Below the pieces are notes generated by a model. The model had not been told where the DNA came from and did no database searches. It worked only from the letters and a program-made list of their open reading frames with translations. A stretch of DNA of 64,000 nucleotides from Pandoraea horticolens (GTDB lineage Bacteria > Pseudomonadota > Gammaproteobacteria > Burkholderiales > Burkholderiaceae): positions 1 to 64,000 of the forward strand of contig NZ_CABPSM010000003.1 in NCBI RefSeq assembly GCF_902459555.1, read 5' to 3'. Position 1 is the stretch's first letter; every line of letters begins with the position of its first letter. Shown here piece after piece: positions 53,923-61,846 of the stretch. Position numbers and translations under genes: made by a program.

Positions 53923-55458
53923 TCAGAACCTCGGCAGGTCGGGGTGCGGCAGCAGGCCGCCGCGCACGTGCAGCTTGCCGTATTCGGCGCAACGGGCTCG
54001 CGTGGGAATTCCCTTGTCCGGATTGAGCAGCCCGACCGGATCGAACGCGCGCTTCACGCCGAAGAAGGCATCGCGCTCCTCAGCCGAGAACTGCACACAC
54101 ATCGAGTTGATTTTTTCGATGCCCACGCCGTGTTCGCCCGTGATGGTGCCGCCGAGTTCGACGCACGCTTCGAGAATGTCGCAACCGAACGCTTCGGCGC
54201 GATGCCATTCGTCGAGGTCGTTGCCGTTGAAAAGAATGAGCGGATGCATGTTGCCGTCTCCCGCGTGAAAGACGTTAATACAGCGCAATCCGTATTGTTG
54301 TTCCAGACCTTCGATGCGTTTGAGTAACGTCCCAATCGCCCGGCGAGGAATCGTACCATCCATGCAGTAATAGTCTGGCGAAATGCGTCCGGCCGCAGGG
54401 AACGCATTCTTGCGTCCCGACCAGAAGCGCAGGCGCTCTTCCTCACTGCGGGAGATCTGCAAGCGTGTCGCGCCCGACGTGCGCAGTACATGGGAGATGC
54501 GCATGATCTCCTCGGCGACTTCTTCCGGCGTGCCGTCCGATTCGCACAGCAGGATCGCCGCCGCTTCAAGGTCGTATCCGGCGTGAACGAACTCCTCGAC
54601 GGCTTGCGTAGCCGGCTTGTCCATCATTTCGAGTCCGGCGGGGATGATGCCGGCCGCGATGATCGCCGCCACGGCGTTGCCACCGGTCTCCACATCGTCG
54701 AAGCTCGCCATGATCATCTGCGCTGTCTGTGCCTTGGGCACCAGCTTGACGGTGATTTCCGTCACCACGCCGAACATCCCCTCACTGCCAATGAAGACCG
54801 ACAGTAGGTCGAGTCCGGGCGCATCGGGGCCGAGCGAGCCGAATTCGATCGCTTCGCCGGACATCGTGATGGCACGCACGCGCAGCACGTTGTGCACCGT
54901 CAGGCCGTACTTCAGGCAGTGCACACCGCCCGAATTCTCCGCCACATTGCCGCCGATGGTGCAGGCGATCTGCGACGACGGATCAGGTGCGTAATACAGG
55001 CCGTAAGGCGCAGCCGCCTCCGAGATCGCCAGATTGCGAACGCCCGGCTGCACGGTCGCCGTTCGCGCGTAAGGATCGATCTCGACAATCTTCTTGAACT
55101 TGGCGAGCGAGAGCACCAGGCCATCGGAGATGGGCATCGCGCCGCCAGAGAGGCTCGTGCCCGCGCCGCGTGGCACCACCGGAATGCCCAACTGATGGCA
55201 GGCTTGCAGAATGCGCTGGACCTGCGATTCGGACTCGGGCAGCACGACCGCGAGCGGCACGCGGCGATACGCGGCGAGACCATCGCACTCGTAAGGCGTG
55301 GTGTCTTCGCGGCGATGCAGAATGCAATGCGGCGGCAGGATCTGGGTGAGCGCGTCGAGCAGCTGACGCCGACGCGCTTCGAGGGCGTCGGCGTCAGCGG
55401 GCGCGGCAGCCGCCTGGGGCGGGCCGGATTGACCTTGCGGGGTGACGGGCGCGTTCAT
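53923..55458 (-). CDS. glcD: Glycolate/lactate oxidase FAD-linked subunit GlcD
   Basis: A 511-residue FAD-linked oxidase. The FAD-binding PCMH domain has GIPVVPRGAGTSLSGGAMPI and PDPSSQIACTIGGNVAENSG, and the C-terminal part has FHAGDGNMHPLILF and TITGEHGVGIEKI, all typical of GlcD. The start was set at MNAPVTPQG after the preceding gene's stop. It is the second gene of the operon. Confidence 0.93.
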   Translation of the reverse strand: MNAPVTPQGQSGPPQAAAAPADADALEARRRQLLDALTQILPPHCILHRREDTTPYECDGLAAYRRVPLAVVLPESESQVQRILQACHQLGIPVVPRGAGTSLSGGAMPISDGLVLSLAKFKKIVEIDPYARTATVQPGVRNLAISEAAAPYGLYYAPDPSSQIACTIGGNVAENSGGVHCLKYGLTVHNVLRVRAITMSGEAIEFGSLGPDAPGLDLLSVFIGSEGMFGVVTEITVKLVPKAQTAQMIMASFDDVETGGNAVAAIIAAGIIPAGLEMMDKPATQAVEEFVHAGYDLEAAAILLCESDGTPEEVAEEIMRISHVLRTSGATRLQISRSEEERLRFWSGRKNAFPAAGRISPDYYCMDGTIPRRAIGTLLKRIEGLEQQYGLRCINVFHAGDGNMHPLILFNGNDLDEWHRAEAFGCDILEACVELGGTITGEHGVGIEKINSMCVQFSAEERDAFFGVKRAFDPVGLLNPDKGIPTRARCAEYGKLHVRGGLLPHPDLPRF

Positions 55459-55465
55459 GCGGCGC

Positions 55466-56887
55466 TCAGCCCGCCGAGCGCAACCGGAAAATCTTGCCCG
55501 GATTGAGCAGATTGTGCGGATCGAGCGAGGTCTTGATCGCGCGCATGACATCGATGGCGTCTTCGCCGTGCTCGGTCACGAGAAAGCCCATCTTGTGCAG
55601 GCCCACACCGTGCTCGCCCGTGCACGTGCCCCCCATGCGGATCGCGCGCTCGACGATGCGCTGGTTGAGCTGTTCGGCCTCTTCGATCTCTTCGGGCTTG
55701 GCCGGATCAATGAGGATCGCCACGTGGAAATTGCCGTCGCCGACGTGACCCACGATCGGGCATGGCAAGCTCGACGCGCGCAGGTCTTCCTCGGTTTCGC
55801 TGACACACTCGGCCAGACGCGAGATCGGCACGCAGACGTCCGTCGTGACCGCGCGACAGCCTGGTTTGAGCTGGAGCATCGCGAAGTACGCGCTATGACG
55901 CGCGGCCCACAGACGGTTGCGGTCTTCGGTACGCGTGGCCCATTCGAAGCCGGTGCCACCGTTTTCCCTGGCCAGTTCTTCGACGGTCTCCGCCTGCTCC
56001 TTCACGCCGGCATTGCTGCCGTGGAATTCGAAGAACAGCGTTTGCGTCTCGGGCAGTTCCATCTTGGAATGCTTGTTGATGGCGCGCACGGCCAGTGCAT
56101 CGACGAACTCGACGCGCGCCACCGGCACGCCCAACTGAATCGTCTGGATGACGCAGTTCACTGCATCCGTCATGCTGGGGAACGAACAGATCGCGGCCGA
56201 CACGGCTTCCGGCTGTGGATACAGACGCACCGTCGCCTCGGTGATGATGCCCAGCGTGCCTTCACTGCCGACGAAGAGGCGCGTGAGGTCGTAACCGGCG
56301 GAGGATTTGCGCGCACGCGTGCCGGTGTGGATCACGCGGCCGTCTGCGAGCACGACGCTCAGCGCGAGTACGTTTTCGCGCATCGTGCCGTAACGCACGG
56401 CATTGGTGCCGGAAGCGCGCGTAGCACACATGCCGCCAATACTGGCGTCGGCGCCGGGGTCGATCGGAAAGAACAGGCCGGTGTCGCGCAGGGCTTCGTT
56501 GAGCGCCTTGCGGGAGATGCCCGGCTGCGCGGTGACGGTCAGGTCTTCCGCATTGATCGACACGACCTGATTCATTTCCGAGAGATCGAGCGACAGACCG
56601 CCCTCGACGGCGAGCAGGTGGCCTTCGAGCGACGAGCCGGCGCCGTACGGAATGATGGGGACGTCGTATTTGGCGCACAGTTTGACGATCTGCGAGACTT
56701 CGTCGGTGCTGTGCGCGAAGGCGACGGCGTCGGGCAGCATGGGGTCGAACGGAGACTCGTCCCTGCCGTGATGCTCGCGCAGCGCCTCCTTGGTGCTCAC
56801 GCGCTCACCCAGCAGGGCTTGCAACTCGGTGAGCAGGGCGTCTGGAAACGGACGCTTGGCGGCGAACGGCAGATGGGGGTGATTCAC
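55466..56887 (-). CDS. FAD-binding oxidase, D-lactate dehydrogenase (cytochrome)-like
   Basis: A 473-residue paralog of GlcD: IIPYGAGSSLEGHLLAVEGG and IGGMCATRASGTNAVRYGTM in the FAD domain, VGHVGDGNFHVAILIDP and TCTGEHGVGLHKMGFL at the end. This type oxidises D-lactate or related 2-hydroxy acids, passing electrons to the respiratory chain. The start is GTG 56887, seven bases after AAGGAG. It is the first gene of the operon and only 7 bp from glcD. Confidence 0.9.
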   Translation of the reverse strand: MNHPHLPFAAKRPFPDALLTELQALLGERVSTKEALREHHGRDESPFDPMLPDAVAFAHSTDEVSQIVKLCAKYDVPIIPYGAGSSLEGHLLAVEGGLSLDLSEMNQVVSINAEDLTVTAQPGISRKALNEALRDTGLFFPIDPGADASIGGMCATRASGTNAVRYGTMRENVLALSVVLADGRVIHTGTRARKSSAGYDLTRLFVGSEGTLGIITEATVRLYPQPEAVSAAICSFPSMTDAVNCVIQTIQLGVPVARVEFVDALAVRAINKHSKMELPETQTLFFEFHGSNAGVKEQAETVEELARENGGTGFEWATRTEDRNRLWAARHSAYFAMLQLKPGCRAVTTDVCVPISRLAECVSETEEDLRASSLPCPIVGHVGDGNFHVAILIDPAKPEEIEEAEQLNQRIVERAIRMGGTCTGEHGVGLHKMGFLVTEHGEDAIDVMRAIKTSLDPHNLLNPGKIFRLRSAG

Positions 56888-57232
56888 GGCTTTCTCCTTC
56901 GGGTCTCCGGGCGGCCAACGCCGGCAGGCGATGGCAGGCTCCATATCGGGTGTGGGGTCTCGGGCATGGGCCAGCAACGCCGGACGGTCAATGGTTCGGC
57001 GGGCGCACACCCTGACACCTCATGAGCGAGGATTTTACGCCGTGACGGCGTTTTTCCCCACCCTTTGCGTCATATCATACGGACTTGCCGCCAAAGCATG
57101 CCATCGGAATTGCCTGAAAAATGAGCAGCGAGGGCCGCGGTGGTCAATTTCAATCAAAGAAGGCAGGTCGTCCGGCGGCCGAACGTGGGGCGCCGGCAGG
57201 CAAGATATGCCGTAAGGGGTAGGTGTCAGAAG

Positions 57233-57796
57233 ATGGGTAATCGTTTGAGCAAGATCGTCACGCGCACGGGCGACGGTGGCAAGACCGGCCTTGGGGACGG
57301 CGCACGCGTGGACAAATTCAGCCTGCGTATCATCGCCATCGGCGAGATCGACGAGACCAATTCACACATTGGCGTGTTGCTGTGCGAAGACCTGCCGCCG
57401 GACGTGCGCGCCATGCTGCTCGATATTCAGCACGATCTGTTCGATCTCGGCGGGGAATTGAGCATGCCGCGTCACACGTTGCTTGGCGATGCCCAGGTGG
57501 CCAAGCTCGATGACTGGCTGGCGCACTACAACGCCGATCTGCCGAGTCTGAAGGAATTCATTCTGCCGGGCGGCACGCGTGCCGCGGCGCTGGCGCACGT
57601 GGTGCGGACCGTGTCGCGCCGGGCCGAGCGCGCCATGGTGGCGCTCGGTGCCGAAGAGACGGTGGCCCCGGCGCCGCGTCAGTACGTCAATCGTCTGTCC
57701 GATCTGATGTTCGTGCTTGCCCGGGTACTGAACCGCGCGGCCGGCGGCACCGACGTGCTGTGGAAGCGCGACCGGGCCGAGGGCGGGGCGCAGTAG
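57233..57796 (+). CDS. Cob(I)alamin adenosyltransferase, PduO type
   Basis: A 187-residue enzyme making adenosylcobalamin from cob(I)alamin and ATP. The ATP-binding N-terminus is KIVTRTGDGGKTGLGDGARV; the C-terminal signature PRQYVNRLSDLMFVLARVLN is clear. The start is the ATG before GNRLSK. It lies alone upstream of the convergent aroG. Confidence 0.94.
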   Translation: MGNRLSKIVTRTGDGGKTGLGDGARVDKFSLRIIAIGEIDETNSHIGVLLCEDLPPDVRAMLLDIQHDLFDLGGELSMPRHTLLGDAQVAKLDDWLAHYNADLPSLKEFILPGGTRAAALAHVVRTVSRRAERAMVALGAEETVAPAPRQYVNRLSDLMFVLARVLNRAAGGTDVLWKRDRAEGGAQ

Positions 57797-57836
57797 GGCT
57801 CAGTGCGGCTCTGACTGCACCGCTGCCACTGAAACA

Positions 57837-57857
57837 AGGGCGGCCCCGGGCCGCCCT
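57837..57857. terminator. GC-rich hairpin between the adenosyltransferase and aroG
   Basis: AGGGCGGCCC and GGGCCGCCCT form a 10-bp stem with a single-base loop, so the effective stem is shorter. It lies 41 bp after the adenosyltransferase stop and 6 bp after the aroG end. No T-run. Confidence 0.5.
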
Positions 57858-57862
57858 CGACA

Positions 57863-58936
57863 TCAGTTGCCCGTGCCGCGAGTCAGACGGCGTGCACGCA
57901 CGGCGTCCGCCAGCGTATCGAGCACCTTCAGGCTGTCTTCCCAGTCGATGCAGGCATCGGTGATGCTCTGACCGTAGGTCAGCGGCTTGCCCGGCACGTG
58001 GTCCTGACGGCCGGCAACGAGGTGCGACTCGACCATCACGCCAATGATGCGGTCGTCGCCACCGGCGATCTGGCGCGCGATGTCCTCGCACACCGGGATC
58101 TGGTTCTCGTGCTTCTTCTGGCTGTTGGCGTGCGACGCGTCGATCATCACACGTGCAGCCAACCCCGACTTGGCGATGTCGTCGCACGCGATCTGCACGC
58201 TGGCCGCATCGTAGTTGGGCGTCTTGCCGCCGCGCAGGATCAGGTGGCAGTCCTCGTTGCCTGATGTCGACACGATGGCCGAATGGCCGCCCTTGGTCAC
58301 CGACAGGAAATGGTGCGGCTGCGATGCGGCCTTGATGGCGTCGACGGCAATCTTCACATTGCCGTCCGTGCCGTTCTTGAAGCCGACCGGGCACGACAGG
58401 CCCGACGCCAGTTCGCGGTGCACCTGCGATTCGGTGGTCCGTGCGCCAATGGCGCCCCACGACACGAGATCGGCGATGTACTGCGGGCTGATCATGTCGA
58501 GGTATTCCGTACCGGCCGGCAGCCCCATTGCGTTGATCTGGGCGAGCAGTTCGCGAGCGAGGCGCAGGCCGTCGTTGATCTTGAAGCTATTATCCATGTG
58601 CGGGTCGTTGATCAGACCCTTCCAGCCCACCGTCGTGCGCGGCTTCTCGAAGTACACGCGCATCACGATCTCGAGTTCGCCCTTCAGACGCTCGCGCTGC
58701 TCGGTCAGGCGCGCGGCATATTCCAGCGCGGCTTTCGTATCGTGGATCGAGCACGGGCCGATGATGACGACGAGGCGGTCATCCATACCGTGCAGCACGC
58801 GGTGAATGGCACTGCGCGTGCGATGGATGAGGTCCGCGCTCTTTTCCGAGCAGGGGTACTCGCGAATCAAATGCGCCGGCGGCGTCAGTTCTTTGAGTTC
58901 ACGAATACGAACATCATCGGTGTTGTGGGGAGGCAT
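57863..58936 (-). CDS. aroG: 3-deoxy-7-phosphoheptulonate (DAHP) synthase, class I
   Basis: A 357-residue class I-alpha DAHP synthase, the first enzyme of the shikimate pathway (PEP plus erythrose 4-phosphate). Motifs: VVIIGPCSIHDTKAALEYA, the active-site region FEKPRTTVGWKGLINDPHMD, and VMIDASHANSQKKHENQIPV near the end. It has the short N-terminal extension of AroF/G/H-type enzymes that binds aromatic amino acids. It is preceded by a complete Phe/Tyr attenuator (59041-59202), so the message is controlled by charged aromatic tRNAs rather than only by TyrR-like repressors. Confidence 0.95.
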   Translation of the reverse strand: MPPHNTDDVRIRELKELTPPAHLIREYPCSEKSADLIHRTRSAIHRVLHGMDDRLVVIIGPCSIHDTKAALEYAARLTEQRERLKGELEIVMRVYFEKPRTTVGWKGLINDPHMDNSFKINDGLRLARELLAQINAMGLPAGTEYLDMISPQYIADLVSWGAIGARTTESQVHRELASGLSCPVGFKNGTDGNVKIAVDAIKAASQPHHFLSVTKGGHSAIVSTSGNEDCHLILRGGKTPNYDAASVQIACDDIAKSGLAARVMIDASHANSQKKHENQIPVCEDIARQIAGGDDRIIGVMVESHLVAGRQDHVPGKPLTYGQSITDACIDWEDSLKVLDTLADAVRARRLTRGTGN

Positions 58937-58988
58937 GCTTTTTTCTCCTGGGCAGTTCGGACTGCGGTGCGATTCTCGGGATGCGGGT

Positions 58989-59022
58989 CAAAAAAAAACC
59001 GCCAGACTCGCTGGCGGTTTTT
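58989..59022 (-). terminator. Rho-independent attenuator terminator upstream of aroG
   Basis: On the transcript AACCGCCAG-CGAGT-CTGGCGGTT is followed by a run of nine T. It lies about 55 bases before the aroG start codon and 19 bases after the leader-peptide stop, the classic place of an attenuator. The left arm (59009-59017) can instead pair with the leader segment 59067-59075. Confidence 0.88.
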
Positions 59023-59040
59023 CAGGATTCGTTTCGGTGC

Positions 59041-59121
59041 TTACTGCTGCAACTCCCCCTCTCCTTCCGCCAGCGGTGTGAGATTCGCAAAAAAGTAAAA
59101 ATAAAACTTATTGGCGGTCAT
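59041..59121 (-). CDS. aroG leader peptide with Phe/Tyr run
   Basis: A 26-residue peptide, M-T-A-N-KFYFYFFANL then TPLAEGEGELQQ. Six consecutive aromatic codons (Phe, Tyr, Phe, Tyr, Phe, Phe) form the control region. Stalling there would expose the downstream segment CGCTGGCGG (59067-59075 on the minus strand), which is perfectly complementary to the terminator's left arm and so forms an antiterminator. This is the logic of pheA-type attenuation. An in-frame upstream ATG at 59139 adds six residues, and neither start has a strong ribosome binding site. Peptide presence is inferred from the arrangement; no homology search was possible. Confidence 0.82.
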   Translation of the reverse strand: MTANKFYFYFFANLTPLAEGEGELQQ

Positions 59122-59173
59122 GAGGGATGTCGTTGACATTGCATTGCAAGCATTTGCCGTGCACTGGAACAAC

Positions 59174-59202
59174 TTTATACGCCTAATCGAACGACGCTGC
59201 AA
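59174..59202 (-). promoter_or_regulatory. Sigma-70 promoter of the aroG leader
   Basis: A -35 TTGCAG (59202-59197) and a -10 TATAAA (59179-59174) with a 17-bp spacer, giving a transcript start near 59167. It lies about 50 bases before the leader-peptide start and fixes the leader length at roughly 230 bases. Confidence 0.7.
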
Positions 59203-59297
59203 CCGTGTGAGGCCGCTGAACGGCAGGAAAACGCGCGGAAATGCTGCGCCATGGTTGGTATATTTGCGTCAAATAAGCGCATTATTCCAACAATACG
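59203..59297. other. Spacer between the aroG promoter and the tldD terminator
   Basis: No gene or repeat seen. Both flanking signals read on the minus strand. Confidence 0.4.
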
Positions 59298-59325
59298 CAA
59301 AAACGCCCGGTTTGCCCCGGGCGCT
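59298..59325 (-). terminator. Rho-independent terminator after tldD
   Basis: On the minus strand GCGCCCGG-GGCAAA-CCGGGCG then TTTTTG. It lies 68 bp after the tldD stop and isolates the aroG leader promoter from tldD transcripts. Confidence 0.75.
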
Positions 59326-59392
59326 TTGCTATGCTTTACGCATTTTCTGCGGTGCGCCATCCGACGCGTGACATCGGACGTGCCGGCCGGCC

Positions 59393-60853
59393 TTACGCCG
59401 TGCCGCCGACGGTCATGTTTTCCATGCGCAGCGTCGGCTGGCCAACGCCCACGGGCACGCTCTGGCCTTCCTTGCCGCACACGCCGACGCCCGAATCGAG
59501 CGACATATCGTTGCCGATCATCGTCACGTCCTTGAGCGATTCGGGGCCGTTGCCGATCAGCGTGGCGCCCTTGACGGGATACGTGATCTTGCCGTCTTCG
59601 ATCATGTAAGCCTCGGACATCGAGAACACGAACTTGCCGTTCGTGATGTCGACCTGTCCGCCGCCGAAGTTCACGGCATACAGACCATGCTTGACCGACG
59701 CGATGATTTCCTCGGGGTCCTTGTCGCCGCCAAGCATGTACGTATTGGTCATGCGCGGCATCGGCAGCGCGGCATACGACTCGCGGCGGCCGTTACCCGT
59801 GACCGGCATCTTCATCAGACGCGCATTCAGGCTGTCCTGCATGTAGCCTCGCAGAATCCCGTCTTCGATGAGCGTGGTGCACTGCGTCGCATTGCCTTCG
59901 TCGTCGATATTCAGCGAGCCGCGGCGGTTCGACAGCGTGCCGTCGTCAACGACCGTGACGCCCTTGGCGGCCACACGTTCGCCGAGGCGTCCGGAGAACG
60001 CCGAGGAACCCTTGCGGTTGAAGTCGCCCTCCAGCCCGTGACCGATGGCTTCGTGCAACAGCACGCCGGGCCAGCCCGGTCCGAGCACGACGGTCATCGC
60101 ACCGGCCGGCGCCGGGCGCGCGTCGAGTTTGACGATGGCGCCGTCTACCGCTTCCTGGACGTACTTTTCGAGCAGATCGTCAGTGAAATAAGCGTAATCG
60201 AGGCGTGCGCCGCCGCCGCTGGTGCCGATTTCGCGGCGTCCGTTGGATTCGACGATGACGGTGACCGACACGCGCACGAGCGGGCGCACGTCGGCGGCGA
60301 TCACGCCGTCGCTGCGCGCCACCAGCACGACGTCGTATTCCCCGGCCAGACCGGCCATGACTTGCTGCACGCGCGGATCGCGCGCACGGGCCAGCTTTTC
60401 GATGCGCTCGAGCAATGCCACCTTACCGTTGGCGTCGAGCGAGGCCAGCGGATCGGACGGCAGGTAGAGCCCGTTACCGGCGGCGTTGGCGAGCTTGCTG
60501 CCGACCTTCACGCGTCCGCGTCCGGCCGTGGCGATGCTGCGCGTGGCGGCGGCCGCGTCCTTCAGGGCGATGTCGGAGATGTCGTCGGAGTAGGCGAATG
60601 CGGTGCGGTCGCCCACGATGGCGCGCACGCCCACGCCCTGATCGATCGAGAACGAACCTGATTTCACGATGCCTTCCTCGAGGCTCCACGCTTCGCTGCG
60701 CGTGTACTGGAAGTACAGGTCGGCGTAGTCCACGCGGTGCGTGAAGATGTCGCCAAGTGCGCGTTGCAGGTGGCTTTCGTCGAGGCCGTACGGCGTGAGC
60801 AGCAGCTCGCGGGCCGTGGCCAGGTTCTGGATGCCGGTATCGATGATTTTCAT
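59393..60853 (-). CDS. tldD: Metalloprotease TldD
   Basis: A 486-residue TldD/PmbA-family protein. The zinc motif HExxxH is present as [14 protein letters not shown], with the family's [20 protein letters not shown] and a C-terminal [17 protein letters not shown] with the third Cys ligand. With TldE/PmbA it forms a heterodimeric protease that trims small peptides. The start precedes [17 protein letters not shown]. It is 53 bp from the upstream amidase gene; the two may be co-transcribed. Confidence 0.94.
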   Translation of the reverse strand: MKIIDTGIQNLATARELLLTPYGLDESHLQRALGDIFTHRVDYADLYFQYTRSEAWSLEEGIVKSGSFSIDQGVGVRAIVGDRTAFAYSDDISDIALKDAAAATRSIATAGRGRVKVGSKLANAAGNGLYLPSDPLASLDANGKVALLERIEKLARARDPRVQQVMAGLAGEYDVVLVARSDGVIAADVRPLVRVSVTVIVESNGRREIGTSGGGARLDYAYFTDDLLEKYVQEAVDGAIVKLDARPAPAGAMTVVLGPGWPGVLLHEAIGHGLEGDFNRKGSSAFSGRLGERVAAKGVTVVDDGTLSNRRGSLNIDDEGNATQCTTLIEDGILRGYMQDSLNARLMKMPVTGNGRRESYAALPMPRMTNTYMLGGDKDPEEIIASVKHGLYAVNFGGGQVDITNGKFVFSMSEAYMIEDGKITYPVKGATLIGNGPESLKDVTMIGNDMSLDSGVGVCGKEGQSVPVGVGQPTLRMENMTVGGTA

Positions 60854-60906
60854 GCGGTGTCAGGCCAAGGAAATGTATTCGGTAAATGAGGGCGGAATCG
60901 GGGAAA

Positions 60907-61764
60907 TCAACCTTGCAGCACGCGATGCCGCCACGCGGGCAGGCTCTGACGCACGCCGGCCAACCGGGCCGGGTCGATGTCGCCAATGACCACGCCGGCG
61001 CCGTCCGCTTCTCGCTGGGCGACGATGTCGCCCCACGGGTCGATCAGCATGGAATGCCCCCAGGTGCGCCGCCCGTTTTCGTGGTGTCCGCCCTGCGCGG
61101 ACGCCAGCACGTAACACTGGTTCTCGATGGCCCGCGCGCGCAGCAGGAGTTCCCAGTGCGCGCGGCCCGTCGTGTAGGTAAAGGCGGCGGGTACGACCAT
61201 GAGCGTACAGTCGCCCATGGCACGGTACAACTCGGGAAAACGCAGGTCGTAGCAGACCGACAGGCCCACGCGCCCGAACGGCGCTTCAAACGTGCATACG
61301 GCATCGCCTGGCCGAATGGTGCGCGCTTCATCGTAGGCTTCTTCGCCTTTGACGAAGTTGAACAGGTGAATCTTGTCGTAACGCGCGGCCGGCGTACCGT
61401 CGGGGCCGAAGACCAGCGTGGTGTTGAGCACGCGCTCCGGTTCGGGCGCGGCCAGCGGCAGCGTGCCGCCGATGAGCCACACGCCGTGACGGCGGGCCGT
61501 CTCGGCGAGAAAGTTCTGAATCGGCCCGTCGCCCGGGGTCTCGCGCAGGGCGAGCTTGTCGGTGTCGCGCTGGCCCATGTAGCAGAAGTACTCGGGCAGC
61601 AGCACCAGTTGCGCGCCGGCGTCTGCCGCCTCGGCGACCAGACGGCCGGCTTCGCGGAGGTTTCGTTCGACGTCGGGGGCACTCACCATTTGCGCGGCCG
61701 CGACGCGCGCAATGGCGTCGGCGGGCGTGGGTACGGCGGCTGACTTCGTGTCGGGACTCGTCAT
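60907..61764 (-). CDS. Carbon-nitrogen hydrolase (nitrilase superfamily, Nit1/Nit2-like)
   Basis: A 285-residue amidase with the nitrilase Glu-Lys-Cys triad: Glu in LVLLPEYFCYMG, Lys in ARYDKIHLFNF, and Cys in GLSVCYDLRFPELYR. Nit1/Nit2-type enzymes hydrolyse deaminated glutathione or omega-amides of 2-oxo acids. The N-terminal 20 residues are unconserved. It lies between yhdP and tldD, the order yhdP-nit-tldD known from many beta-proteobacteria. Confidence 0.92.
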   Translation of the reverse strand: MTSPDTKSAAVPTPADAIARVAAAQMVSAPDVERNLREAGRLVAEAADAGAQLVLLPEYFCYMGQRDTDKLALRETPGDGPIQNFLAETARRHGVWLIGGTLPLAAPEPERVLNTTLVFGPDGTPAARYDKIHLFNFVKGEEAYDEARTIRPGDAVCTFEAPFGRVGLSVCYDLRFPELYRAMGDCTLMVVPAAFTYTTGRAHWELLLRARAIENQCYVLASAQGGHHENGRRTWGHSMLIDPWGDIVAQREADGAGVVIGDIDPARLAGVRQSLPAWRHRVLQG

Positions 61765-61846
61765 GTAATGGCTGGATTCGGAGCGGGTAACCGTGTCGGG
61801 CTTACAGGCGTTTCAAGCGGAGCGTTTCGGAAGCCTCCGGATGCGC

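Noticed and set aside
55442-57025. 527-codon open frame antisense to the FAD oxidase
   Set aside because: No domain features. The minus-strand frame has clear FAD-binding motifs.
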